Positions 13,555 to 26,501 of a stretch of 64,000 nt of DNA are shown in pieces. Made by a program: the position numbers and the translations under genes. The DNA is from Vicia villosa (taxonomy: Eukaryota > Streptophyta > Magnoliopsida > Fabales > Fabaceae): NCBI RefSeq assembly GCF_029867415.1, contig NC_081182.1:15312497-15376496 (forward strand). Direction: 5' to 3'. Positions within the stretch are counted from its first letter, which is position 1, and each line of letters starts with the position of its first letter. The notes below the pieces were generated by a model. It was not told the origin of the DNA. It saw only the letters and a list, made by a program, of their open reading frames with translations, and made no database searches.

Positions 13555-14265
13555 ATGGGTTCTGTCACTTTGCACAAACACAAACCAGAGAGATTCAACA
13601 AAGTTCAGAAACATAGTAATCTACGAAAGATTACGGATTTGTTGAGGTATGTAGAGATGTGCGTTGTGCTGGTTTTGATTTCTAGGCTCTCGTTTCAGCA
13701 ACTACCATTGGCTTTGAAGAATTATAGCGAGTATTTTCGAGGGTTCGCGGTTAGTCCTGGATTTGTTTTTATGATTGGGAATGTTATTATCATCACGCTT
13801 GTGGCTCAATCAGGTCATTTTTCAAATGATTCTTCGAAAACGAAAAGTTCGGAGCATGATTTGTATCTCGAGTTTCTTCAGAATAGTAACGTGTATCAGA
13901 GAATTCAAGGTTGTGATCAGAGAAAACTAGGTGTGAAAGTGGAGAGTAACGTAAAGACTCGAAGCGTGGTGAAAGTTTCTGAGAAAGATGAACAAGGGAT
14001 GGATTTGGAAGTGAAGGAGTATAGGAGGTGTCAATCGGAAATTGAGTTGGTGAGGGGTGTGGATAGTGATAATGAGAAGGAACAGAAAGTGTTGCTAAGG
14101 TGTGAGAGTGAGAATGAGAAAAGAAAGAATGGAAGCATTCAAGTTGAGAAAGAGAAGAAAATGATGGTGAAGAATTTGAGTTTGTATCCTGAAGATGGAA
14201 TGAGCAATGATGAATTTCGTCGCACTGTGGAAGCATTCATTGCACGACAACAGAAGCTACGATGA
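13555..14265 (+). CDS. Membrane-anchored DUF4408/DUF761-type protein
   Basis: Single-exon frame of 236 aa. The N-terminal third has two hydrophobic segments: about residues 35-48 (MCVVLVLISRLSF) and 68-85 (GFVFMIGNVIIITLVA). A charged, Glu/Lys/Arg-rich middle follows. The C-terminus DEFRRTVEAFIARQQK is the short DUF761 signature that ends many plant proteins of this type. The layout (N-terminal membrane anchor, polar middle, DUF761 tail) fits the DUF4408/DUF761 group, for which no biochemical activity is established. The first ATG of the frame is used; there is a TATA candidate at 13301 and AT-rich 3' sequence after 14265. A frame of 147 aa on the other strand is a shadow. The gene is unbroken and likely expressed; function is not assigned. 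Confidence 0.8.
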   Translation: MGSVTLHKHKPERFNKVQKHSNLRKITDLLRYVEMCVVLVLISRLSFQQLPLALKNYSEYFRGFAVSPGFVFMIGNVIIITLVAQSGHFSNDSSKTKSSEHDLYLEFLQNSNVYQRIQGCDQRKLGVKVESNVKTRSVVKVSEKDEQGMDLEVKEYRRCQSEIELVRGVDSDNEKEQKVLLRCESENEKRKNGSIQVEKEKKMMVKNLSLYPEDGMSNDEFRRTVEAFIARQQKLR

Positions 14266-15460
14266 GAGAAAAACAGAGGTTTTATTCGTAGCTAATTTCT
14301 ATGGAATTTGTATTGGGAATTGGATTGGATTGGATTGTAATTTGTAAACTAAGAAGATAGAACCTTTTTCTGGTTTTTGTTCTTTTTAATGAACAAAGAA
14401 ATATGTGATGTATTTTGTATCATCATGTACATTAAGATCAAAAGGAAGTGTGTAAATAACTTCTTGGATGATAAAAACTTGTGCTTATTTATTTAATTGA
14501 GTTTCCTTTTTAAAGATATACTTGTGTTATTTGATGTTGAATAAGTGTGATGTATGAGATTTAAAATGAAGGTAACCTAGATGATTTTAAGGTTGTTTAT
14601 GAGCATTTTAATGAGTTTTGTAAGAGGCAAAGGATAAAAATGTATTTGATAGTTGATTTTTTATTGGGTTTTTGAGATAAGGTTGGTGTCAAAGCAACTT
14701 ACTTGGTCGACAAATGTTCATACACAAGAAGTGACTTCCAAAAATTTATGGGAGTTTGGAGTACGAAACTTGTAGACTACTATGTTTTAAAGGTCGTCAA
14801 AACTTTACTTATTGATTAAATCAAGCTAATTCAACTTAATTGTAAGGTTGTGAATTGTGTCTTCAATAGCTATCTAAGAGGTAGGAAGGATTATATGAGC
14901 CATTTTAATTGAAATTTGGAGGGTCAAAGTTTACCCCTCCAAGATGTATTACTATTAGTGAGTCTTGGATTGAGAGGAAGAGTAAAGACCTAAAGATGAT
15001 GATCTCATAAACTATGGTGGGGAAGAATCAATTTGAGGTGGAGGTTCCTGCTACAAATACTAGTAATTATGAGGGAATTTTTATAGAGGCCTCTAATTAT
15101 CGTTTGACTCATGATATGGATATGAGCAAGATTGTATCATAAGAAAAATACAATTGTGATGACCTTGGTAGATATGCTTTGAATATGGCTAAAGAATTTC
15201 AAAACTCATAAAAAAATTTCTGGAAGACATTCGAAAGTAGGAGGAGTCAAATATGATTGAAGACATACTTTTGGGAGTGTTAGATTACTTGGGCAGAAAA
15301 ATATGGTAGGAAGCAAATGGGTGCAAGTAGAAAAATCATGGTTCAAGTGTGACTTGAACTTGATCAAGGTTGATGAATAATGACTTTAACATAGTAAAAA
15401 GCAATACGGTGTTTGATGGATAAATTGACATCACCAGAGTCTAAAGTCAAGGTGGAGAAT
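14266..15460. other. Intergenic stretch, possible decayed retroelement interior
   Basis: Contains the 3' flank of the preceding gene and then sequence with fragmented plus-strand frames that I cannot assign. It leads into AAGGTGGAGAATTGTAG at 15448, which looks like a polypurine tract joined to an LTR start. It may therefore be decayed retroelement interior. Confidence 0.35.
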
Positions 15461-16445
<985 letters not shown>

Positions 16446-16696
16446 TAAATTCAAAGAATGATTGATGTGTATGAACCTATAAAAAATACTTGATTATTAT
16501 TGTTATAGTTTTCCCAACAAAACCCCTAAGGCATTCCTCCATTCTAACCACTCAGCTCAAATTAGATAGTTTATATCTCCGTCTATTTCTCAATTATTTT
16601 TATTATGAACATAAGATATTTAAATCATGTGACTTGTGGTACAATATGGTCTCCAACTTTCATCTATAGGTTAGAAACACTTTTTCTTTTGCTAAA

Positions 16697-17845
16697 CTTA
16701 CACTCTATATACCCAACCCCACCTTACTTCTACTTAGGCAAGAGCCATATATTTTAAAGGCTTGTTTTAAGGTCTCCAACCTCTCATTTAAATCTTCGTT
16801 CAACCCTCCAAGTAGAACTATATCATTTATATAAAGCACACATCTCAGTGTTAGCTCTTGGATTTGTTTCGTGAGTACTTCCAAAAATAAAGTAAAAAGG
16901 TAGGGGTATAGGGTTGAACCTTGGTGTAATCCTATTGTTATGATAAAATCGTTTGTATCTCTATCTTGTGTATGCACACTAGCCGATAACTCCTCATATA
17001 TATATCATGAATAACTTGAATATATTCAAACCTATAACCTTTCTTCTCAAGGTCTTTCCATAAAATCTCTCTAAACACTCTATCATACGCATTCTCCAAG
17101 TTAATAAAAATTGAGTGCAAGTCTTGTTGATCCATATGATATTGCTCCACCACACATCGTAATAAATAGACCGCTTCCATGATCACCTCTCAGGAATAAA
17201 AATAAATTGATTATGAGTAACTTGAATCTCGTTTCTCAGTATCTTTTCAATCACTATTTCCCATAAATTCATTGTATGACTCATAAGTTTAATCCTCTTA
17301 TAGTTTGCACAATTTTGCATGTCCATTTAATCTTATAGATTGGAACTAAATTACTCCTTTTCTATTCATCCAATATTTTGTTAGACCTTGTAATTTTGTT
17401 AAATAGTTTGGTGAGCCTCTAAATTCCTTTATCTTACAGATTTATCCACACTTCAATAGGTATGTTGTCTAGCCCAACCGCCTTAATATTACTCATCCCT
17501 TTTAATGCGTTTTTTACCTCGTGTTTTTTAGTATAATGATATTAATTATATTTTTTATCCTCATTTGTAATATTAAGCAATTTAGATTCATATGAGATAT
17601 CATGTACTTCATTAAATATCAAGCAATTTAGATTCATATGTGTTATATCTTTTTCATGAACCAAAAATTTTCATTCTTCATCTTTAACACACTTCACTTG
17701 ATCAAAATCTCATGTCTTTTTTTCTCTTTCCTTAGCAATCCTATACAAAGATTTGTATCCTTCATTGGTTCCAAGAGATTGGTATAATATGACAAAAGCT
17801 CAAGTTCTAAATCCAAAATTTATTGATTCTTTTAACATCTCTTTC
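16697..17845 (-). pseudogene. LINE reverse transcriptase relic
   Basis: Minus-strand fragments keep the family order. YQSLGTNEGYKSLYRIAKER lies near 17.75 kb, then VGLDNIPIEVW, LVPIYK, EAVYLLRCVVEQY, FINLENAYDRVFREILW, TIGLHQGSTLYPYLFTL, RCVLYINDIVLLGG, ERLETLKQAFKIYGSCLSRS. The usual YADD/FADD catalytic box is degraded to YIND. Frames shift between pieces (17186-16938 and 16977-16705) and stops are frequent, so it is dead. A fold-back element follows at its upstream side (17850). Confidence 0.85.
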
Positions 17846-17849
17846 ACAC

Positions 17850-18795
17850 TAAAGAGATGCTTGTAATGACCTAGATTTAGATTTTTTTTTTTTTGCATGA
17901 GATTTATCATTTTATAAGAAACTCACCAATAAAAATTGGAGGTTTTTTTACATGAGATGGATTAAATATGAATTTTTTAAGCGCCAATTTATCATAAGAT
18001 AAAAACAATAAAAAATTTCGTCTATAATTAAATTTTGAGATGATATTTTTTTATATGGATTTATCACATAAATTACATAATGGATTTGCAAAGTTTCAAA
18101 GCATTTCTAAGAAGCCTCGATTTATTTTGATTTTTCGACCAAAACACGTATAAATGAATTGTTTTTATGAGGAAATAAATAAAAATAAATTAAGGTATTA
18201 TCGAAATGCTATTAAAATTTGCATTCCATCTCTATTTTTTGTAATAAAAATCCATTTAAAAAGTGAGATAAAATTGCAATGCGTAGGTCTATGTTTCCTA
18301 TCATTTCTACCTTTTGAACACTTGACACTCGGAAAATTACAATAGATTTATCATCATACTGTTAGAAAATTTATAATTCTTCTTTATTTGTTGTCAAAGA
18401 AATTTATGGAAAAAACTTAGATCAAATGAGATGTGTACGCATATGTTCATGTTGTTTCTGTCTTATGAAACATTCATTTATATGTGTTTCGGTAAAAAAA
18501 TCAAAATAAATTGAGGCTTGCTAGAAATGTCAGAAAACTTTGAATTTTATTTCTGTGTTATGTGGGAAATTCCTCCAAAATATTAGCTCAAGATTTGATC
18601 ATACGACAAAATTTTCATTATTTTTGTTTCATAGAAAATTGACACTTAAAAATTCATATTTAATTCATCACACGTAAAAAAAACTACTCTGATTTTTGTG
18701 GCAGATATTCTTATAAAATGATAAACTTGCATACACAAAATTAAGAAGAAAAAAAAATCTAAGTCTAGGTCATTACAAACATCTCTTTTTTAGTA
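17850..18795. mobile_element. Long fold-back element, ~0.95 kb
   Basis: The left arm reads TTGTAATGACCTAGATTTAG and the right end reads CTAAGTCTAGGTCATTACAA. Complementarity persists inward through CATGAGATGGATTAAATATG against ATATTTAATTCATCACACG, and through GCCTCGATTTATTTTGATTT against AAATCAAAATAAATTGAGGC. The arms are over 300 bp each. No transposase is present. It lies against the LINE relic. A target duplication could not be defined. Confidence 0.7.
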
Positions 18796-19142
18796 TGCAA
18801 AAAATTAAAAATTAAAAAGACTGAGTTTGCTATCAATTAGGTGCAAATTAGCTATGAATTAACCACCATTTATGAGTTTAAGTATGATGTTCATCTTAGC
18901 GACGAACTTATCTTCACTATTTAATCAATTAATTTTAAAAATATAAAATGGTCAAAATTACCACGTGACATGTCATATCAACAGATTTGCCACACAAACA
19001 TTGCCACACAAACATTTCCACGTGAATGCCCAACCACCAAATTTTTCATGTGGCATGCCATGTCAACTTTCGTTAAGAAAAGTTAACGGAAGAGACTAAA
19101 AATGTGGATTGAAAATATTATAAAAATTATTGTTAAAAAAAA

Positions 19143-19405
19143 TGGTTTAATTGTAACTTTAATCCTTCTATTTTGTCTTTTTCTTGATTTTGATTCCTCT
19201 ATTTTTAAAATTACTATCTTAGTCCCTTTTTTAAGTTTTATGTGCAATTTTTGTCCCCCTATTTTATTTTTTTCTGTAAAATTAGTTCATATTTTTGTCT
19301 TTTTTTAACAAAAAAACTCAAAAGAGATATCAAAATCGTGTTTTTAAAAATTGAGGGACTAAAATTGAAAAAAAAGCTAAAATAAAGGAACCAAAGTTAC
19401 AATTA
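19143..19405. mobile_element. Mutator-type MITE, inverted-repeat ends
   Basis: GGTTTAATTGTAACTTTAAT at the left is mirrored by AACCAAAGTTACAATTAAG at the right, with 'tagtccc' and 'gggacta' phrases inward. This 'value in a list' type of terminus is common in plant Mutator-like MITEs. No coding sequence. Confidence 0.55.
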
Positions 19406-20101
19406 AGAAAAAAAAATTATGAACTAAAATTGAATGATAGTATTTCATAGGATTTTCAGATATATTTAACCCTCGTTTAATTTCAAAGAGTGAATTCCCA
19501 ACTTTTGCTTAAAAAGGCCCAAGTTGATTAATTATATAATTTTCATAATATAATTATTAAGAAAAGTGTACTTAACTGGGGTTGTTATGTAGGGAAAAAA
19601 AAGTAAACGCATTCCTATTAGGAATCTGGACCGGTACTAGCAGTCTAGCACAACTCAAAAGCCATTCTATGTGATTGGCACTAACACAACATGCCAAAAT
19701 ACATTATTATTTTAACTTTTTAGGCACTAATTAATGTTTCAATATGTATTGTTTTTAAGCACCAAAACCTAACTTTGTCTACCACTAGGTCTAAATTTTC
19801 TATTTAGCTTTTGCCTTGTGCATCTTACTTTTAATTTAATTATTAGTATAAAATAACAAGTGTGTGCAATTAGGGACTTAATAACACTATAATATACACA
19901 AGAGAAAAACTATATTATGATTATTTTTCTTCTCCCTTCCCAAACTTAATAGCACTACTAAAAACATGACATTTCCATAAAGGATTTTACATCAGATATT
20001 AAAATATATGATGTGAAAAATATTTGTCATACAATTTTACATCAGGTATTTATTTCCAATGATATAAAAAATATAAGAAAAAAATAGGCGGTGGCATAAT
20101 T

Positions 20102-20425
20102 GTAAATAAAACGAAATTTTTTTATAACGGATTTTACATCGGTTATATATATTAACCGATGGAAAAAGTAGCATAGTGCGCTTTTACATCGGGCCAGTCT
20201 AAAACCAATGGGAAATGTTACAAAAATTTTTCAAAAGGAAAATTTTTTATAAGAGATTTTACATCGGACCAGTCTAAAACCGATGGGAAATGTTACATAA
20301 TTTTTTCGAAAAAGAAATTTTTTATAAATGATTTTATGTGGCGTTTACATCGGGCCAGCATAGGAACCAATGGGAAAGATTGAAAAGTGGGCCTTTACAT
20401 CAGTGCAACCTAAAAACCGATGGGA
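20102..20425. repeat. 5' subterminal repeats of the CACTA element
   Basis: Five modules open with TTTACATCGG or TTTACATCAG and close 12-18 bp later with CCGATGGGAAA or CCAATGGGAAA (near 20120, 20182, 20256, 20345 and 20394). In En/Spm elements such repeats bind the accessory transposition protein. Here the 5' modules close in GATGGGAAA, unlike those at the 3' end. Confidence 0.85.
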
Positions 20426-20454
20426 AAGGTTAAAAGAATTTTTTCCACAAAACC

Positions 20455-20735
20455 CTAATACTTTACTGTTTCAAATCCTTTCTCTGTTGCAAATCGTTTA
20501 TTCTTCTTCGAGCCCACTCCTCCGTTCGCCCAACTCCTCCGTTCGCCCAACTCCTCCTTTCGCAACCGCCCACTCCTCCGTTCGCCTTCCTCCAAACTCC
20601 TCCGTTCTCCGACCGTGTTTCTTCTCCCGACCACCATTCTTCTCCGAAACTCCTCCATACTTCGCCGGCCGTCACAACTCACTCTCACCAAATCCGACGG
20701 TTGAAAGCCTTCTTCTACAGGTTCTTCTCTTCTAC
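20455..20735 (+). promoter_or_regulatory. Probable transposase leader exon / promoter region
   Basis: A pyrimidine-rich, comparatively GC-rich block stands out from AT-rich flanks. It has direct repeats of CGCCCAACTCCTCCG near 20527-20600 and a possible donor at CTACAGGTTCTTC (near 20719). The transposase ATG at 23019 directly follows a splice acceptor (TTGTAGGT), so a long 5'-UTR intron of about 2.3 kb joining this block to the coding exon is plausible. The short frames within are not called as genes. Confidence 0.45.
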
Positions 20736-23018
20736 AAGTGATACTTTCTGAAATTTTAATTGTTATTGCAATATAAATTGAATATCATAAAATTACTTCC
20801 CTACTACTTTAAAGAACGTGATTTAAGTGCTTTGTTTCCACAGGAAGTAGTAAGAAATGTTTAAATACAATGGTACTGTGCACATTTTAAACGGAAACAT
20901 GTGCTTGGGTGTTATGTTACTGTAACTGATTTTAGAAACCATTAGATTGATATTTGTTAGTATGTAGTTTTTGTTATATGTTTGAAACTGTAACGAAGTG
21001 GATCTAGTTGTTACTCTGTATTAAAATCGTTGAATCAATTATTATACTAGATTTCAAAAATAGTTTCTGTAGTTAATTGCTTGTCAACATCGTTCATCTT
21101 TTGAATATTTTTATAGAAGGTTTCCATCTTCTACCTATCCACTCTACTCTAAGCTTTATTGATACAAACCTTAATGAAATGCTTTATTGATTTTACCCTC
21201 GCATCTCACACCATTGCTCTGAAATAGTTCAAAAAGTTTGGAGAGGAAAACGTAAATAAGTTGATCATAGAAGCAGTTTGTTTGTTTAGCTTTTAATTGT
21301 CACATGGTTGTATATTTCTATACCACTTGTTATTCATCGGATAAACATCATTCTGATCTATGGAGTTGTCCTCTCTAGTCCAAGTCAAGATTTACCTTTT
21401 CTATACCACACATTATTCATCGGATAAAGCTCTGTCGCCACATGGATTAAGAAATAAGGCAACATGATGTTTTCATTAGATTGCTATATGCCATTAAGAT
21501 CTTGTTATCTTAATGTATGTCATCATTGCTTAAAAAACTCATGATGTGTTACATCAATTGTTCTTTGTTTTTCATGTACACATGTAAAGTTAGCCCTACA
21601 CGTTGGAATACTTAGGGGTGGCTTATTGTTAAAGGCTTTAAATTGTTTTAACACTCTCAAAACAACATCTATAGTATGGTATACATGTGAATGAGTTCTC
21701 TTAAGCATGGTTAGTGTCATTAGTGAGAATGAAGTGTTATCTATTGTCTTCATTGAAAATTGTGTCATCTAGAATTTTCAAGAGTTTCTCTCTTTACTAT
21801 TTGCTTCTTCAACTTTACAAACTCTCTTTTTTGTTTGGAAAGGACAATGTATTATGTGATAATAGCTACTGAGATATTATTACTTGTCATCTTACTTTTT
21901 TTTATCTGCATCCGTCTTTTCAGAATTCCATCAGTTACAATCAAGATAAACAGTTACCACTTTTGTAAGTTCTCCTTGATTAAGAATCATTCTACTTTGT
22001 TAAAAGAAGTGGAAGCATCAAAAGATTGTCTTGTAAGTTTTCACATCTTTTTTGTTTTCTTATGGTGAAATGGATTTGTTTAGTTCTAGAAACTACTGAT
22101 TTGTGTTGTTTTTATTTGTTATTTAGCCTAAGTAAAAGTATCACGTAAGCTATAGTGTGCTTTTAATTGGATTGCAAGTAATTCTGATCTAATTTTAAAA
22201 TGAAAACATAATTTACAAAGTACCTTCATCACAAAAAGTATCTATTTTTCTGAAATTCAGAAACAAATTAGAACAAAAAAAGTTTGAAGAAGTTAGTTTT
22301 GAATAAATAACAATAAAATATTATGGTTTGTTTGTTGTTGAATGTGTTTAATTTGTATAAGTTAGTTTTGAATAAATAACAATAAAATTCATTTTATTAT
22401 ATTTGTTTAAGTTTTCCAATCAAAGTTATTATCCAACACTAAATTAGTTATAAATTTTCAAAAAATAATTACAACAATAGTGGGAAAGATTGAGTGTGGA
22501 ATAACATGTGGGTGTATAGCAATAACATGTGGTCCAACTTTTAATTGAAAATCCTACATTCCTTGTTTTTTATTACTTTTACAGTTTGTATTTGGTATCA
22601 TAAAAGATTGAGTGTAAACATTAGTGGGAAAGAATCTTGTAAATTGCTAGGAATATTGTTTCTCTACAGCAAATGAAACTCATATTAATTTGAACCTTAT
22701 CTTGCATTATTTGAAATATATACTTGTAGTATACTATTACTCCCTCCCATATACTAGTATTTGAACCTTATCTTGAAGTATACTAGTACTCCCTCCCATA
22801 TACTAGTATTTGAAATCATGTGTAAAATTACTTTTCTCTCGTTGTTATTTTTTATATAAAAACTATACTTAGAATTGATTCTAAGTATTAATTAAAAGAA
22901 TACTTTAGTGAGCCTAAAGTGTCGTACCTCATAACATATGCTATAACAATTATTTGATATTATATAAAAACTATACTTAGAATTTATTCTAAGTATTAAT
23001 TAAGTTTACGTTGTAGGT

Positions 23019-26000
23019 ATGGATCGTAGTTGGATGAGAGCTAATCGATTAAGTGATGAGTACGAACATGGGGTGATGGAATTTCTAGAGTTTGCTGAAA
23101 GTAATGCTAAAAAAGATCTTCCTCCTCCTAAAAGTAATGCTGAAGATAGTCACCCTACGCTATTTTTCTGTCCATGTGTTCGTTGTGCAAATAAAGAACC
23201 AAAACTTAGTAAGGAAAAAATCATGGATCATCTAATTTGTGAAGGGATTTGTCAAAACTATACAAAATGGATATGGCACGGTGAAGTGGTAGAAAATTCA
23301 AATGTGTCCCAAAGAGATAATGTTAGTGTAGAAATGGATGATCGTCTGGAAGACATGATGTGTGATATTGGACAAGATTCGTTTAAGAGGGCACATGCGT
23401 ATGATAGTTTATGCAATGACAAGGATACACCTTTGTACCCGGGATGCACAAATTTTACACGTTTGTCGGCCGTGTTAAAATTGTTTAATCTGAAGGCAAT
23501 TAACGGGTGGACAGACAAAAGTTTTACCGAATTGCTTGAACTGTTGACGCAAATGCTTCCAGAAGGTAACGTACTGCCAAGTCGTTATTACGAGGCGAAG
23601 AAAATATTGTGTCCGATGGGTTTGGAGTATGAAAAGATACATGCATGTCCTAATGATTGCATATTATACAGAAAAGAGTATGTAAACTATAACCATTGTC
23701 CGAAGTGCAAGGCGTCACGCTACAAAAAGAGACATGGTGAATCTAGTGATGATGACGAGGTCAAAAAGGGTCCTCCCGCGAAAGTGGTATGGTACCTACC
23801 AATAATTTCAAGGTTCAAGAGATTATTCGCTAATGCAAACGATGCAAAGAATCTTAGATGGCATGCAGAAGAAAGAAAATGTGATGGACAAATCCGCCAT
23901 GTAGCTGATTCTTTGCAATGGAAGAAAATAGATTCTTTGTTTCCAAATTTTGGCAAAGAGTCGAGAAACCTTAGACTTGGACTTTCTACTGATGGAATGA
24001 ATCCGTTTGGTAATCTAAATACTAACCATACTTCTTGGCCAGTTCTTCTGATGATTTACAACCTATCTCCTAGGTTGTGCATGAAGCGTAAATACGTGAT
24101 GTTATCCATGATGATTTCGGGCCCAAAACAACCAGGAAACGACATAGATGTTTATCTAAGTCCACTGATCGATGATTTAAAAGTGTTGTGGGAGGAAGGG
24201 GTGGATGTTTTCGATGCGCATTCTGGTGAACAGTTCAATATGCGTGCCATGTTGTTTTGCACCATCAACGATTTTCCGGCATATGGCAATTTGTCTGGGT
24301 ATAAAGTTAAAGGGCATAAAGCGTGTCCTATATGTGAAAAAGACACGTGTTACCATCAGCTTGAAAAAGGAAAGAAGACTGTTTATCTCGGGCATCGAAA
24401 ATTTCTAAATCGTTATCATCCATATCGTAGATTGCGGAAAGCTTTCAATGGGGAACAAGAGTATGGTGTTGCTCCAAAGCCCTTAACTGGAGAGGAAGTT
24501 TATCAACGACAACAGGGCATTACTTCTGTTTTTGGAAAGTACCAAAAGCGGCCTATTGCGAAAAATATATGGAAAAAGAGGTCGGTTTTCTTCGATCTTC
24601 CATATTGGTCTAGTCTTGAGGTAAGACATTGTATTGATGTGATGCACGTGGAGAAAAATGTATGTGATAGTGTAATCGGAACACTTCTCAACATTCAAGG
24701 CAAGACAAAGGATGGTATTAATGCTCGTCTAGATTTAGGCGTGATGGGTATACGAGAAGAGCTAACTCCACAATATATAGGTACCAACTATGTGTTCAAA
24801 TTAAGCTATCATTACCTTTTGATGTTAAAATATCATGTTCATAACTTAATTGTTGAAATTCTTGATGATAACATTATGTAGGTAACAAGACGTATTTGCC
24901 TCCTGCCTGCTACACTTTGTCGAAAAAAGAGAAAACAAGTTTTTGTGAGTGTTTAGAAAGTATCAAAGTGCCACATGGTTACTCATCAAATGTCAAGAGG
25001 CTTGTATCGCTTAAAGATCTCAAATTAGTTGGCTTAAAATCTCATGACTGTCATGTCTTAATGCAACAACTACTACCAGTGGCTATTCGTGGGATATTGC
25101 CTAACAATGTTAGGAAGACTATAACTAGGTTGTGCCTGTTTTTCAATGCAATTTGTTGCAAAGCCATTGATCCATTAAAGTTAGAAGATTTGGAAAATGA
25201 GGCTGCAGTTATCTTGTGCCAATTAGAGATGTTTTTTCCTCCTTCATTTTTTGACATTATGGTTCACTTGATTGTTCATCTAGTAAGGGAGATTAGATTA
25301 TGTGGTCCAATTTTTTTACGGTGGATGTATCCAATAGAGCGATACATGAAGATCCTAAAAGGGTATACCAAGAACCCACACCGTCCGGAAGCATCGATTA
25401 TTGAGAGGTACATTGCAGAAGAAGCAATTGAGTTTTGTTCTAACTATTTGTCGGAAGTGAATGCTGTAGGGGTTCCCAAGTCTCGTCATGATGGAAGATG
25501 TGAGGGTGTGGGTACACAAGGTTTAAAGATCAAGAGCTTAAGTATTGATGTGGTTGTTCAAGCGCATTTGTATATATTGAATAACACGGATGAAGTTCAA
25601 CCTTACTTATATGCTCACAAAAGCATCATAAAGAAAAAGTACCCCAAGATGAGTGAAAGAGGGTTGTTAAAAGAGCATAATAAGAGTTTCTCTAAGTGGT
25701 TTAAAGAAAAAATTGATGGTGATGATAGTGCTTCAAAAATAATTAAGTGGTTGTCCTATGAGCCTAAATGCAACATAATAACTTGGAGTGGATATGATAT
25801 TAATAAAACTTCCTTTTATACAAAGGCAAAGGATGACCGTAGTACCACACAAAATAGTGGGGTTATGATTGTGGCCGAGTCCATGCACTTCTCTAGTGCT
25901 AAAGATAAAAACCCGGTTATGGCATCTACACCCTACTTTGGGGTGATTGAAGAGATTTGGGAAGTTGATTATGTTGTGTTTAAAGTTCCTGTATTTAAAT

Positions 26001-26329
26001 GCAAATGGGTTGATATCAATAGTGGTGTAAGAATTGATGAATTTGGAGTTACATTGGTTGATCTTAGCAAGTTAGCTTATGCGGACGAACCTTTCATCAT
26101 GGCATCTCAAGCAAAACAAGTTTTTTATGTCACAGATCCTTGTAATAAAAGGTGGTCAGTTGTTCTACAAGGAAAGGTGCATGATAGTGATGAAAATCAA
26201 GATGCGAATCTTGATATTTCCGAAACTCCTCCTCTCTCAACAAATGTGCCTACCTTCATTGAAGAAGATGTAGAGGATGATGTGCATGCTATTCGCATAG
26301 ATCATGAAGAAGGGATATGGGAGAACTAG
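23019..26329 (+). CDS. CACTA transposase (TNP2 type)
   Basis: Two exons, 23019-24780 and 24882-26329, joined in phase (GGT codon across a 101-bp GT-AG intron), give 1069 aa. Residues 3-88 are the transposase-associated domain (MDRSWM.., FFCPCVRCAN, HLICEGICQNYTKWIWHGE). The TNP2 core follows: CPMGLEYEKIHACPNDCIL, LSTDGMNPFGN, PGNDIDVYLSPLIDDLK, INDFPAYGNLSGYKVKGHKA, HCIDVMHVEKNVCDSVIGTL. Exon 2 holds the DUF4218 region (QLEMFFPPSFFDIMVHLIVH, MYPIERYMKILKGY) and then a DUF4216 region (WEVDYVVFKVPVFKCKWVD). The protein cuts and moves the element. No stop or frameshift interrupts it, and family motifs are retained. Without splicing, exon 1 would end at 24881 after 620 aa. The start is the ATG of the usual MDRSW opening. 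Confidence 0.92.
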
Positions 26330-26501
26330 TAAGGTGTTTTTTATAAGTTAATTCGACATTTATTTGATTTCTAATTGTTTTAATTTTATGCCTAATTTTA
26401 TGTTTAATCGTTTTTATCTCGTGCTTAATTTTATGTCTATTTGTTTTTATCTTATGTTTAATTTGATTTCTAATTATTTTATTTTTGTTTAAACAGATAC
26501 A

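Noticed and set aside
13793..14236. 147-codon minus-strand frame
   Set aside because: Shadow of the DUF4408/DUF761 gene; His/Ser-rich antisense of its acidic middle.
20370..20741. 123-codon frame in the CACTA leader
   Set aside because: Low-complexity Ser/Pro composition in all frames; fits a pyrimidine-rich leader exon.
24177..24698. Several minus-strand frames inside the transposase
   Set aside because: Shadows of the plus-strand TNP2 exon.
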